Both the position numbers and the translations under genes were made by a program. This document shows positions 6,444-11,605 of a DNA stretch of 29,744 nucleotides, in pieces (position 1 is the first letter of the stretch; every line of letters starts with the position of its first letter). Origin of the DNA: a virus; the IMG/VR virus record IMGVR_UViG_3300033571_002403, positions 1 to 29,744 of that record. One strand, given 5' to 3'. The notes under the pieces are model-generated. The model saw only the letters and a list, made by a program, of their open reading frames with translations, did not search any database and was not told where the DNA came from.

Positions 6444-6591
6444 ATGTCCTCCTTAAGACAAGAAAAGAACTAGACTGATAGGACAAGGAGGAGGTTAATG
6501 GAGGCGCGAGAAAGGATGAAAGACCGCGCACTACCTAGGAAACCTACCAGTCTAGTTCTTAAATCTATTTATTTATTATTAATAATAATAT
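6444..6591 (-). promoter_or_regulatory. Structured leader of the nuclease operon with long inverted repeat and anti-SD tract
   Basis: The positions 6465-6482 and 6543-6560 form an 18-bp inverted repeat (17 of 18 pairs). In the leftward transcript the loop between them contains CCUCCUCCUU (complement of 6486-6494 and flanks). That tract is complementary to the AAGGAGG ribosome-binding site at 6448-6454. The layout, arm, anti-SD, arm, SD, start, resembles a translational switch. It lies directly after the terminator at 6592-6620. Whether it is active is inference. Confidence 0.5.
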
Positions 6592-6620
6592 TAATACCCC
6601 CCCTCACGGGGGGGTTATTA
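6592..6620 (-). terminator. Intrinsic-terminator-like hairpin
   Basis: Seven C (6597-6603), loop TCAC, and seven G (6608-6614) form a perfect GC stem extended by A-T pairs (with one bulge) on both sides. On the leftward strand it lies 8 bp past the stop of the 68-aa zinc-ribbon gene and is followed by a long A/T-rich run (6562-6591). It probably ends the upstream transcript, separating it from the nuclease operon. Confidence 0.7.
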
Positions 6621-6627
6621 GTTATTA

Positions 6628-6834
6628 TCATAACTCAATTGTACCACCATCGGGATGGTCTAACGGAGTTGGGGCTGTTATCGGCGTGTCGCAGGAGTAG
6701 CAGGTGGCCTCCAGCCCCCACGCTGCTACCTCATATGTGTCAGGGTCAAAGAACACTGGCACATTCATCCACATATCCCCACAGTTGGGGCATTGTGCTG
6801 TTGGTATCCCTGTTGGGTCTATGCCAGTCACCAC
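6628..6834 (-). CDS. Zinc-ribbon protein (68 aa)
   Basis: Two CxxC pairs, CPNC (15-18) and CYSC (45-48), separated by a 26-residue beta-rich segment, form a plain zinc-ribbon. The start is GTG at 6834, overlapping the WhiB stop as TAGTG, or the next GTG codon. The tail is Pro/Thr/Asp-rich. The function is unknown. Tight coupling to WhiB suggests a transcription-related partner. Confidence 0.7.
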   Translation of the reverse strand: MVTGIDPTGIPTAQCPNCGDMWMNVPVFFDPDTYEVAAWGLEATCYSCDTPITAPTPLDHPDGGTIEL

Positions 6835-7349
6835 TACCCCTCAGAAGCCTCTGTACGGGACGCTAAGGCTCGTTTCTCCTTCTGCCTCTTGTTCACCCCT
6901 GCTGTGTTGCACTGACGGCAATGAAAGTTGACTCGGTTTGAATCCCTGTGAGTTATCAGCACATCGTATTCTACCTGCAACTTGTGACCGTGTAGGCATA
7001 CACCCTTACGGCTGTCTATGTATTCCCATAACAATTGCTCGTGGTATGGGTCTTTTAATCTGCTCACATATTGGTTAAAGGATACAGGTTCTGCCTTAAT
7101 ACCTAACTTCCTGCGCAACTTCCTGCGTTCACTGTGGTACTTGCCACCCCATATGCCCTCAACATCGTGTCTTAAGGCATAATCTAAACACTCTTGTTGT
7201 ACTGGGCAAGTGCCACATATTTTTTGTATTAGTTTGTAGTTATTCCTAAGGTAGTTGTGGCTGTTCTCAGGCTCAAAGAATAACTCCGTGTCTGAGCCAG
7301 CACAATTACCATTCATTGCTAGGTGTTTAAGTAGTTGGGCATCGTTCAT
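6834..7349 (-). CDS. whiB-like: WhiB-family iron-sulfur transcriptional regulator with C-terminal zinc-binding extension
   Basis: A 171-aa protein. Residues 16-54 hold the four conserved cysteines (Cys16, Cys45, Cys48, Cys54; CGTCPVQQEC) that ligate a [4Fe-4S] cluster, followed by GIWGG (65-69) and a basic patch (SERRKLRRKLG) typical of Wbl proteins, which bind the primary sigma factor. WhiB proteins are known from Actinobacteria and their phages, so this is the main host marker. Unlike typical 80-130 aa members, it carries another domain at about 115-160 with CLHGH and FHCRQC, a probable zinc-binding module. The start overlaps a 52-codon gene (ATGA). Its likely role is to remodel host transcription. 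Confidence 0.92.
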   Translation of the reverse strand: MNDAQLLKHLAMNGNCAGSDTELFFEPENSHNYLRNNYKLIQKICGTCPVQQECLDYALRHDVEGIWGGKYHSERRKLRRKLGIKAEPVSFNQYVSRLKDPYHEQLLWEYIDSRKGVCLHGHKLQVEYDVLITHRDSNRVNFHCRQCNTAGVNKRQKEKRALASRTEASEG

Positions 7350-7504
7350 TGGTCTACTGCCTGGAATCTCTTGCCAGCAAGGTCAACAAAGTCAACATCA
7401 AACTCATCAAACCCTGCTTGTTCTAACTTCTGCACAACTGTGTGATGTGCGTCACCCTCATCTACTTCTTTAACATAGATACTTACTGAGACTCTGTACC
7501 ACAT
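7346..7504 (-). CDS. Hypothetical small acidic protein (52 aa)
   Basis: The product begins MWYRVSVSIYVKEVDEGDAH and continues with a helix, a short acidic strand and VDLAGKRFQAVDQ. The pattern of strand, helix, strand suggests a compact alpha-beta fold. AGGAGAAGGT precedes the ATG, and the stop overlaps the WhiB start as ATGA. The gene fills the gap to WhiB exactly. No family is recognised. Confidence 0.65.
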   Translation of the reverse strand: MWYRVSVSIYVKEVDEGDAHHTVVQKLEQAGFDEFDVDFVDLAGKRFQAVDQ

Positions 7505-7587
7505 ACCTTCTCCTTTTCTAATTTGTCGTAGTGTTCATCCCACTCTTTTTGAATCTTCCAGTAGTACTGCTCGTGAAACTCATCCAT
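7483..7587 (-). CDS. Hypothetical short charged protein (34 aa)
   Basis: It begins MDEFHEQYYWKIQKEWDEHY and is predicted as one amphipathic, highly charged helix. A very good ribosome-binding site (AAGGAGGAAGATA) lies before the start. The start overlaps the stop of the 80-aa gene and the end overlaps the next gene by 22 bp. Its reality rests on this spacing and the site; length alone would not support it. Confidence 0.5.
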   Translation of the reverse strand: MDEFHEQYYWKIQKEWDEHYDKLEKEKVCGTESQ

Positions 7588-7822
7588 TATCTTCCTCCTT
7601 CTGTAAGTCATCTTCAGCATCTAACATCATACCAAAGACAATTCCATCTAGTTCACGGGTCACATCTTTAAGTCCATCAACTGCGTTGGCAAGGTCGTTG
7701 ATACGCCAATCGTTCTCGTCCTTGTCCTCAAGAATGTCCCAAGTCTCCTCAAGAACATTCGTCAATCGTCTGCACGCACTGGCGAGGTCGCCAAAGTGCT
7801 TGACTAAATCTACTTCTGCCAT
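7580..7822 (-). CDS. Hypothetical acidic helical protein (80 aa)
   Basis: A Leu/Asp/Glu-rich protein, probably two or three helices (DLASACRRLTNVLEETWDIL; VDGLKDVTRELDGI), without recognisable motif. AAGGAGGATGA precedes the ATG. It is the first gene of the overlapping 7822-to-6628 cluster that leads to WhiB, after a structured spacer. The function is unknown. Confidence 0.7.
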   Translation of the reverse strand: MAEVDLVKHFGDLASACRRLTNVLEETWDILEDKDENDWRINDLANAVDGLKDVTRELDGIVFGMMLDAEDDLQKEEDNG

Positions 7823-7918
7823 TCATCCTCCTTGTTTTCTGTCTTAAGACAGCCTGTACTTATCTAGTATCAGGTGACGGCGCAAGATAGGCGAACTACC
7901 TTGCGACATCATCCGCTT
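7823..7918 (-). repeat. Spacer with GTCTTAAGAC palindrome and hairpin
   Basis: CTGTCTTAAGACAG at 7839-7852 is a perfect 14-bp palindrome with the core shared by five other spacers. At 7881-7905 the leftward transcript can form a 10-bp stem (CGCAAGGUAG with CUAUCUUGCG, one G-U pair) around a UUCGC loop. No gene is seen in this stretch. Confidence 0.7.
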
Positions 7919-8131
7919 CTAGTTAATCGGAAGGGTAGAGAATGCTTCGGCTAATGCTTCCGATAGCACCTCCTGCTGCGATGCACCAATTGGAATGTCG
8001 TTATTCTTTTCTGCATCGTACACTTCTACTGAATAAATCGTGTGCTTGCCATCGTTTTCTAGCATCTCACACGCACTCACATTAACAATCAAAGCCAGTG
8101 AGCGGTATCCTGTTAGTACTGGTAGTGCCAT
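7919..8131 (-). CDS. Hypothetical protein (70 aa)
   Basis: A small alpha-beta protein with no recognised family: MALPVLTGYRSLALIVNVSA, then a KHTIYSVEVYDAEKN strand pair and a C-terminal helix. It has no signal peptide; the N-terminal hydrophobic stretch is broken by charges. The start overlaps the upstream stop (TAATG) and GGAG precedes it, so it is translated with the 8131-8337 gene. Confidence 0.7.
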   Translation of the reverse strand: MALPVLTGYRSLALIVNVSACEMLENDGKHTIYSVEVYDAEKNNDIPIGASQQEVLSEALAEAFSTLPIN

Positions 8132-8337
8132 TAGTATTCTCCTAAGTAAGCGTGTAATTTATGACGGTCATCCTTCTGCCAAAGTGGCAAGAAAACAACT
8201 TCTTGCCCTTCCTCTGCTGCGTATTCTTTAACCTCTCGCTTGCAATCAAACATACCAATCTCACCGTTTTCATCGTTGAAAGTTTCATAATAACTTCCTT
8301 GACCATCGGCTCGGTTTAGTTCTACTGCTTCTATCAT
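8131..8337 (-). CDS. Hypothetical acidic protein (68 aa)
   Basis: Three consecutive ATG codons occur at 8343, 8340 and 8337. I choose 8337 because the AAAGG of the common leader motif then lies six bases upstream, similar to its neighbours; the longer versions are too close. The protein is charged, with FNDENGEIGMFDCKREVKEY and a C-terminal WQKDDRHKLHAYLGEY. No family is recognised. Confidence 0.7.
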   Translation of the reverse strand: MIEAVELNRADGQGSYYETFNDENGEIGMFDCKREVKEYAAEEGQEVVFLPLWQKDDRHKLHAYLGEY

Positions 8338-8343
8338 CATCAT

Positions 8344-8419
8344 CCTTTCATTTGATGCCTGCTAGTTGCAGGTGAAAGACCTCCTGTCTTAAGACCGAAG
8401 GTCAATCATCCACCTCTAA
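8344..8419 (-). repeat. Spacer with two hairpins including GTCTTAAGAC core
   Basis: CCTGC/GCAGG forms a 5-bp stem at 8358-8372. A second hairpin at 8378-8403 has outer pairs GACCT/AGGTC around the core GTCTTAAGAC (8386-8395). The leader motif ATGAAAGGATGA precedes the downstream gene. No coding sequence is seen. Confidence 0.7.
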
Positions 8420-8581
8420 CTAATCCATATTTCCTAATAACATTTGCAGAAATATTTTTGTTTTCATTAGTTCATCTCGGTAATGTGGGTAGTCATCAAT
8501 CTGCAACTCCCACAACTTAAGGTTGGCATCGTGCACAATATTAATCATTCCAGTGACATCTGCCTCGGTGTATCCCATCAT
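8420..8581 (-). CDS. Hypothetical protein (53 aa)
   Basis: It begins MMGYTEADVTGMINIVHDAN and continues as a probable helical hairpin ending KIFLQMLLGNMD. AGGAGGTAAATA gives a strong translation start. The start codons overlap the stop of the 31-codon gene upstream (TAATGATG). The function is unknown. Confidence 0.65.
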   Translation of the reverse strand: MMGYTEADVTGMINIVHDANLKLWELQIDDYPHYRDELMKTKIFLQMLLGNMD

Positions 8582-8676
8582 TATTTACCTCCTCGTAGTG
8601 CTTGTATCCCAATCCACGCAGCGTATCCGATGAAAGCCCACGCCGTCAACAGCCACGCATTTGCTAGTAGTTGCAT
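8581..8676 (-). CDS. Tiny membrane protein (31 aa)
   Basis: MQLLANAWLLTAWAFIGYAA is a Trp/Ala-rich hydrophobic helix, followed by a short basic tail (ALRGGK). It would span the membrane once. AAAGGGG lies before the ATG, and both ends overlap adjacent genes by one to three bases. The function is unknown; small membrane peptides of this type sometimes act in lysis or exclusion. Confidence 0.55.
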   Translation of the reverse strand: MQLLANAWLLTAWAFIGYAAWIGIQALRGGK

Positions 8677-8813
8677 CACTCTGCCCCTTTCATTGCTAGG
8701 TAAACTGGTGCAGCATCGCAATACCTGCAAGACTGCTCTGCTCCAAACTCTGACCAATAAGCGATGTCATTTGTGCCACATTCAAGGCACTCCACTTTCA
8801 TAGCCATTAACAT
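8676..8813 (-). CDS. Zinc-ribbon protein (45 aa)
   Basis: A minimal ribbon with CLEC (9-12) and CRYC (29-32). The start at 8813 overlaps the upstream stop (TAATG) with GGAGCA before it; internal Met codons could also serve. It resembles the C-terminal ribbon of the gene just upstream (8813-9085), which suggests duplication of a zinc-binding module. The function is unknown. Confidence 0.6.
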   Translation of the reverse strand: MLMAMKVECLECGTNDIAYWSEFGAEQSCRYCDAAPVYLAMKGAE

Positions 8814-9085
8814 TATTCTGCTCCATCCTTCTCGCAATCCCTGCAATACTTCAGGCCTGCGGCTACTGTTTCACCAACAATTACGCCAAACTCACCGCAC
8901 CAATCGCATCGCTCCACTTCGTTGCCGTCACTAATCGCCATCGCTAGGGCTGCGATGTCTGCGTCTAGTACATACATTTCAGCCATCATCGCCGCGACAC
9001 GGTCTAGTGTTGGCTTGTCTAGTATCTCCGACAACTCGGTTAGCAAACTAACCTGGTCATCTTGTGAGATTCCTGTGTAGTTCAT
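8813..9085 (-). CDS. Hypothetical protein with C-terminal zinc-ribbon (90 aa)
   Basis: The first 55 residues are helical (QVSLLTELSEILDKPTLDRV and an Ala/Met-rich helix). The C-terminus has CDWC (60-63) and CRDC (81-84). GAAAGGATGAACA precedes the start, matching the common leader motif of this region. No specific family is recognised. A nucleic-acid or protein-binding ribbon is the likely fold. Confidence 0.7.
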   Translation of the reverse strand: MNYTGISQDDQVSLLTELSEILDKPTLDRVAAMMAEMYVLDADIAALAMAISDGNEVERCDWCGEFGVIVGETVAAGLKYCRDCEKDGAE

Positions 9086-9170
9086 TGTTCATCCTTTCGT
9101 TGCTGTCTTAAGACAGGGGTTAAGTTAACCCACACCAACCACCGCAGAGCGGTGGATGATGCACGCCATC
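9086..9170 (-). repeat. Spacer with three palindromic elements
   Basis: CTGTCTTAAGACAG at 9103-9116 is identical to the palindrome at 7839-7852. It is followed immediately by GGGTTAAGTTAACCC (9117-9131) and a perfect 7-bp stem CCACCGC/GCGGTGG with a 3-nt loop (9139-9155). No gene is visible. Confidence 0.75.
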
Positions 9171-9353
9171 TTAACGCTTGCGCCCTGCAAATCCACGGGC
9201 TTGTCTAATCTTAATCGCTGTGAATCTGAAGGCAAGTACCGCCACCACAATTACCAACAATTTAACTAGATTAATCTCAACATAGAAAAACCCGTCAATA
9301 TTTAGCAGCAGGTAGAAATTGTCTAATAGTTCTATCTTTGCTAGTGCGTTCAT
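9171..9353 (-). CDS. Small membrane protein (60 aa)
   Basis: One transmembrane helix is visible at about residues 28-46 (NLVKLLVIVVAVLAFRFTA), followed by a strongly basic cytoplasmic-type tail (KIRQARGFAGRKR). The N-terminal half is aromatic and amphipathic. The start at 9353 carries the leader motif AATGAAAGGATGAAAG. The function is unknown. Confidence 0.65.
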   Translation of the reverse strand: MNALAKIELLDNFYLLLNIDGFFYVEINLVKLLVIVVAVLAFRFTAIKIRQARGFAGRKR

Positions 9354-9428
9354 CTTTCATCCTTTCATTGTCTGACCTCGTCAGGCACCGCCTTACGGTG
9401 CGACCCTCTTGCGAGGGTTTCGGTCTAA
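9354..9428 (-). promoter_or_regulatory. Spacer with three tandem hairpins
   Basis: Three stems lie in a row: CTGAC/GTCAG (9372-9384), GCACCG/CGGTGC with a 5-nt loop (9385-9401), and ACCCTC/GAGGGT with a 4-nt loop (9403-9418). Unlike the other spacers, it has no GTCTTAAGAC core, but it shares the AATGAAAGGATGA leader motif. Confidence 0.7.
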
Positions 9429-9743
9429 TTAATCGCGTGCTAGAAATACGCGCTTGGCAATGTCGTGGAATGGGTCAATTCCGTACCCAATAAGCATTTG
9501 CCTAATCAGCAACTGCATAATGCCATCTTGTAATTCGTAGGTGGCTTCCATAACTGAATCCTCCCATTCATTCTTTAAGCGTTCGGCTAATAAGTAAACG
9601 GGGGTGAGATTAATTTTTGTTGCTGTTTGCTCGGCTTCGTCTGCGTAATCCTGCAGCGTAGTCCACGCATCGGCATCATTTTCAACGACTAAGAGATAAT
9701 CCTCAATGAATTGCTCTCGTGCTGTTGGTGTTGTTGTTTGCAT
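9429..9743 (-). CDS. Hypothetical helical protein (104 aa)
   Basis: An acidic helical protein. REQFIEDYLLVVENDADAW near the start and GYGIDPFHDIAKRVFLARD near the end look like conserved phage/actinobacterial small-protein signatures, but I cannot name a domain. AAAGGATAAACA precedes the start. It is flanked on both sides by hairpin spacers, like a separate cassette. Confidence 0.7.
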   Translation of the reverse strand: MQTTTPTAREQFIEDYLLVVENDADAWTTLQDYADEAEQTATKINLTPVYLLAERLKNEWEDSVMEATYELQDGIMQLLIRQMLIGYGIDPFHDIAKRVFLARD

Positions 9744-9825
9744 TGTTTATCCTTTCATTTCCTGCCTAGTTGCAGGAGGATGGGCACCCTGTCTTAAGAC
9801 ACGATGCCCAACCTTCCGCCTCTAA
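9744..9825 (-). repeat. Spacer with two hairpins including GTCTTAAGAC core
   Basis: CCTGC/GCAGG (9761-9776) and a long hairpin at 9782-9809 with GGGCA/TGCCC outer pairs around the core GTCTTAAGAC (9791-9800). The order of hairpins is the same as at 8344-8419 and 10778-10856, but the outer stem sequence differs while remaining paired. Confidence 0.75.
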
Positions 9826-10083
9826 TTAAAGCATATTCCACAACACTTGGGAATCAAAACTCTTGGCGCACTCGCTGCCAACTGCCCAAAATCCTTGGCT
9901 TTCTTGTTCGCCTTCTTTGTCCTCGTAATCGGCGGCCAATATCTTGCCACTTGTTGAAACTTGAACCCATCGGGCTGTCTTGCCCGTCTTTCGGCCACAC
10001 TGGATGCAATAGTTGTCGCTTGCGTTCACATTTGGTTTTGGCTCTGCCCAATTAATCGCATCGCCTACCGTCAACTTTTCCAT
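9826..10083 (-). CDS. Hypothetical cysteine-containing protein (85 aa)
   Basis: CIQC at 26-29 and a lone EC at 71-72 could make part of a metal site. The middle (RWVQVSTSGKILAADYEDKE) is beta-rich. AAAGGATGAACAG precedes the start. Open frames exist on the opposite strand here but have no ribosome-binding sites. No family is recognised. Confidence 0.65.
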   Translation of the reverse strand: MEKLTVGDAINWAEPKPNVNASDNYCIQCGRKTGKTARWVQVSTSGKILAADYEDKEGEQESQGFWAVGSECAKSFDSQVLWNML

Positions 10084-10165
10084 CTGTTCATCCTTTCAGT
10101 TTTCTTCAGTCTTAAGACCGAAGAAGAAAGAGCAGGGGCGAACCCCTGCCCAATCTCCCTCCCTC
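10084..10165 (-). repeat. Spacer with two strong hairpins including GTCTTAAGAC core
   Basis: TTCTTC/GAAGAA flank the core GTCTTAAGAC (10109-10118) in a hairpin at 10102-10125. Next to it is GCAGGGG/CCCCTGC around CGAA at 10132-10149, a very stable hairpin (UUCG loop on the transcribed strand). The latter lies 16 bp past the stop of the SprT-like gene and could halt or trim that transcript. Confidence 0.75.
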
Positions 10166-10777
10166 TTAGTTGGTTGCTTGGTAATTCCACTCACATTCTG
10201 CGCAAATCACGCCCGTGTCTAGTACCTTCTGACTTAGGCGGATGATGTTGCCGCATTTGCAGGTGGCTTTGATGTTGTTTTTGTTGCGTGCTTTCGGCTT
10301 TTCTTTGCCTTCACTTGTGAGGGCTGCCGCGAACTTGATGCCATCTTCAATAAGTGCGAAGGCCTCAGCCCATCGGGTCACGCATTCATCTGGAACTTCA
10401 GTGTGTGAGTAGCCGTGAGCCTTGTTTTGCTGCGTGATTTCTAGGCCGAAGGCCTCGGCCTGCGCTTTGAAGGTTTGATTATGCCTGCCGTTGGTATCCG
10501 TACCCTTCACGCCGTCAGCGTGATTTTTGGCGTGTGCTGCCTCGTGGAGCAATGTTCCAAGTACAGCACGCGCACCGCGTGCCAGATTCTCACCGCTAAT
10601 CATTATCTCGTGAGCGTGAGTCTCACCATCTGACCAAGTCTGAGCGGGGGTGAAATGCCCCCAAGCCTTGGCGTCTCGCTTTACTACGATGACCGCCGCA
10701 GGCAAGCCCTCGGCCTCTGAAATCAGGCCGTAAGCCCTGCTAAGGGCGTCTACAGTTGGCGCAAGTGTTGCTTTCAT
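10166..10777 (-). CDS. SprT-like zinc metalloprotease-fold protein
   Basis: A 203-aa protein. LGTLLHEAAHAKNHADGVKG has the HExxH zinc site (HEAAH, 78-82), with a third ligand candidate His99 in the NGRHNQTFK segment, as in the SprT/Spartan family. The C-terminus carries a zinc-ribbon: CKC (173-175) and CAEC (192-195), also typical of the family. Family members act on DNA-bound proteins such as DNA-protein crosslinks, so a role in clearing blocks to phage replication is plausible. GAAAGGATGAGAAACT precedes the start. Confidence 0.85.
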   Translation of the reverse strand: MKATLAPTVDALSRAYGLISEAEGLPAAVIVVKRDAKAWGHFTPAQTWSDGETHAHEIMISGENLARGARAVLGTLLHEAAHAKNHADGVKGTDTNGRHNQTFKAQAEAFGLEITQQNKAHGYSHTEVPDECVTRWAEAFALIEDGIKFAAALTSEGKEKPKARNKNNIKATCKCGNIIRLSQKVLDTGVICAECEWNYQATN

Positions 10778-10856
10778 AGTTTCTCATCCTTTCATTTCCT
10801 GCTACTAATTGCAGGTGGAGGGTTTCAGTCTTAAGACCGAAACCTACCATCCGCCT
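10778..10856 (-). repeat. Spacer with two hairpins including GTCTTAAGAC core
   Basis: CCTGC/GCAGG (10798-10815) and GGTTTC/GAAACC around the core GTCTTAAGAC (10828-10837; whole hairpin 10821-10844). The leader motif AATGAAAGGATGA lies before the SprT-like gene. No gene is seen. Confidence 0.75.
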
Positions 10857-11081
10857 TCAGTTTTTGTACGCCCACGCTAGGCGGGTCTTAATTTCATTTC
10901 GGCAACTGCTGCACTTGAGTGAGTCAATTTCCACGCGCTTATTGTTCACGTACAGAACAGGAGCGCCGTCCAAAATGAAGAAATGTGGCAAACCGCCAAA
11001 CCGCATTTGAGCGCAGATTTCGCGCTCCTCGCGGGTTTGGGTTTTCATAAAATCGATAATTGGTTGAAGACTTGTGGCCAT
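10857..11081 (-). CDS. Hypothetical protein with CxxC motif (74 aa), first gene of the left arm
   Basis: A basic alpha-beta protein with CSSC at 57-60 and the strand pair HFFILDGAPVLYVNNKRVEI. The AATGAAAGGATGA motif lies upstream, as in the neighbouring cassettes. It is the gene closest to the central noncoding region, so it should be the first and earliest transcribed of the leftward genes. That makes a role in host takeover plausible but unproven. Confidence 0.7.
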   Translation of the reverse strand: MATSLQPIIDFMKTQTREEREICAQMRFGGLPHFFILDGAPVLYVNNKRVEIDSLKCSSCRNEIKTRLAWAYKN

Positions 11082-11101
11082 TTTGGGTCATCCTTTCATT
11101 A

Positions 11102-11157
11102 CTTACCGCCTCGGAAGGATTCCGAAACAGTAAGCAACGCAGGGGCTCGCGCCCCTG
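11102..11157 (-). promoter_or_regulatory. Two GC-rich hairpins upstream of the first leftward gene
   Basis: The inner palindrome TCGGAAGGATTCCGA is enclosed by CTTAC/GTAAG (11102-11134). It is followed by a 7-bp stem CAGGGGC/GCCCCTG with loop TCGC (11140-11157). In leftward transcripts they form the 5' leader of the 74-aa gene. The position mirrors the hairpins in the other spacers of this arm. Confidence 0.6.
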
Positions 11158-11386
11158 AATTGCTCGGATGTTTTTCCACTGTTGAGTTCCGTACGCCAGC
11201 GATGAGGCTGCTGGTAAAACTTGCCCATTTGTACGGCGGGCTCTGGGTCATGCGGGTGGCTGCGTGCGGGGGGCTAACCCCGCCTTCGTGTTCACTCCCG
11301 TGATGTTGAGGCCCAAGGTAGTGGATGGCATTGGGTAAGTCAAGTCTAAAAACCCCTAAACTCGGCGTGTCGTAAAAATTGGTCAA

Positions 11387-11421
11387 ATGTGCAGATGTTG
11401 AACAGATGTGCAGATGCACAT
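11387..11421. repeat. Iteron-like direct repeats with hairpin
   Basis: ATGTGCAGATG occurs at 11387-11397 and again at 11406-11416, starting 19 bp apart. The second copy continues into ATGTGC-AGAT-GCACAT (11406-11421), a 6-bp stem. Two copies are few, but such spacing (about two helical turns) suits binding of a protein to one DNA face near an origin or promoter. Confidence 0.5.
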
Positions 11422-11514
11422 ATTTAAACATTAGTCAACTTAAAACGCCGTTGTTTACCAAATTGTTATCAAATAATTAAGCCCCCCAAATAGGGCTAGG
11501 AGATAGACAGCATC

Positions 11515-11528
11515 CGAACAAGTGTTCG
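11515..11528. promoter_or_regulatory. Actinobacterial LexA (SOS) box
   Basis: CGAACAAGTGTTCG matches the actinobacterial/Gram-positive LexA operator consensus CGAACrnryGTTyG at every position. It sits next to a possible leftward -10 element (CATAAT, complement of 11535-11540), where bound LexA could cover the start point. A T-run follows on the plus strand, so a weak rightward terminator is the alternative, though no rightward gene lies upstream. Confidence 0.6.
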
Positions 11529-11534
11529 TTTTTA

Positions 11535-11540
11535 ATTATG
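11535..11540 (-). promoter_or_regulatory. Possible leftward early promoter -10 element
   Basis: Read leftward, the sequence is CATAAT in an A/T-rich setting, with a transcription start expected near the SOS box at about 11528. No good -35 hexamer lies 17 bp upstream, so the call is weak. TTGACT and TTGACC on the same strand (complements of 11433-11438 and 11381-11386) are other promoter candidates nearer the first gene. Confidence 0.3.
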
Positions 11541-11605
11541 CAAATCAAAACTTGTTTAATTAGTTGCAGAAAACTAGAATAAAAGTCTAATAAAATGTGT
11601 AATAA

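Noticed and set aside
6498-6866. Plus-strand frame preceded by AAGGAGGAGGTTA, encoding a hydrophobic stretch
   Set aside because: The good ribosome-binding site is tempting, but the frame passes through the terminator hairpin, opposes two better genes, and no rightward promoter is visible. The purine-rich tract is better explained as the complement of an anti-SD element.
9804-10245. Several plus-strand frames opposite the 85-aa and SprT-like genes
   Set aside because: No ribosome-binding sites; Cys/Leu/Ser-rich shadow composition opposite well-supported genes.
11099-11431. 110-codon open frame on the minus strand in the central region
   Set aside because: No ribosome-binding site before the start, low-complexity Pro/His/Ser-rich product, and it runs through several perfect hairpins and the direct repeats.
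11515-11533. CGAACA...TGTTCG plus T-run as a rightward terminator
   Set aside because: No rightward gene lies upstream, and the sequence matches the LexA consensus at every defined position, so an operator is the simpler explanation; the terminator remains a minor alternative.
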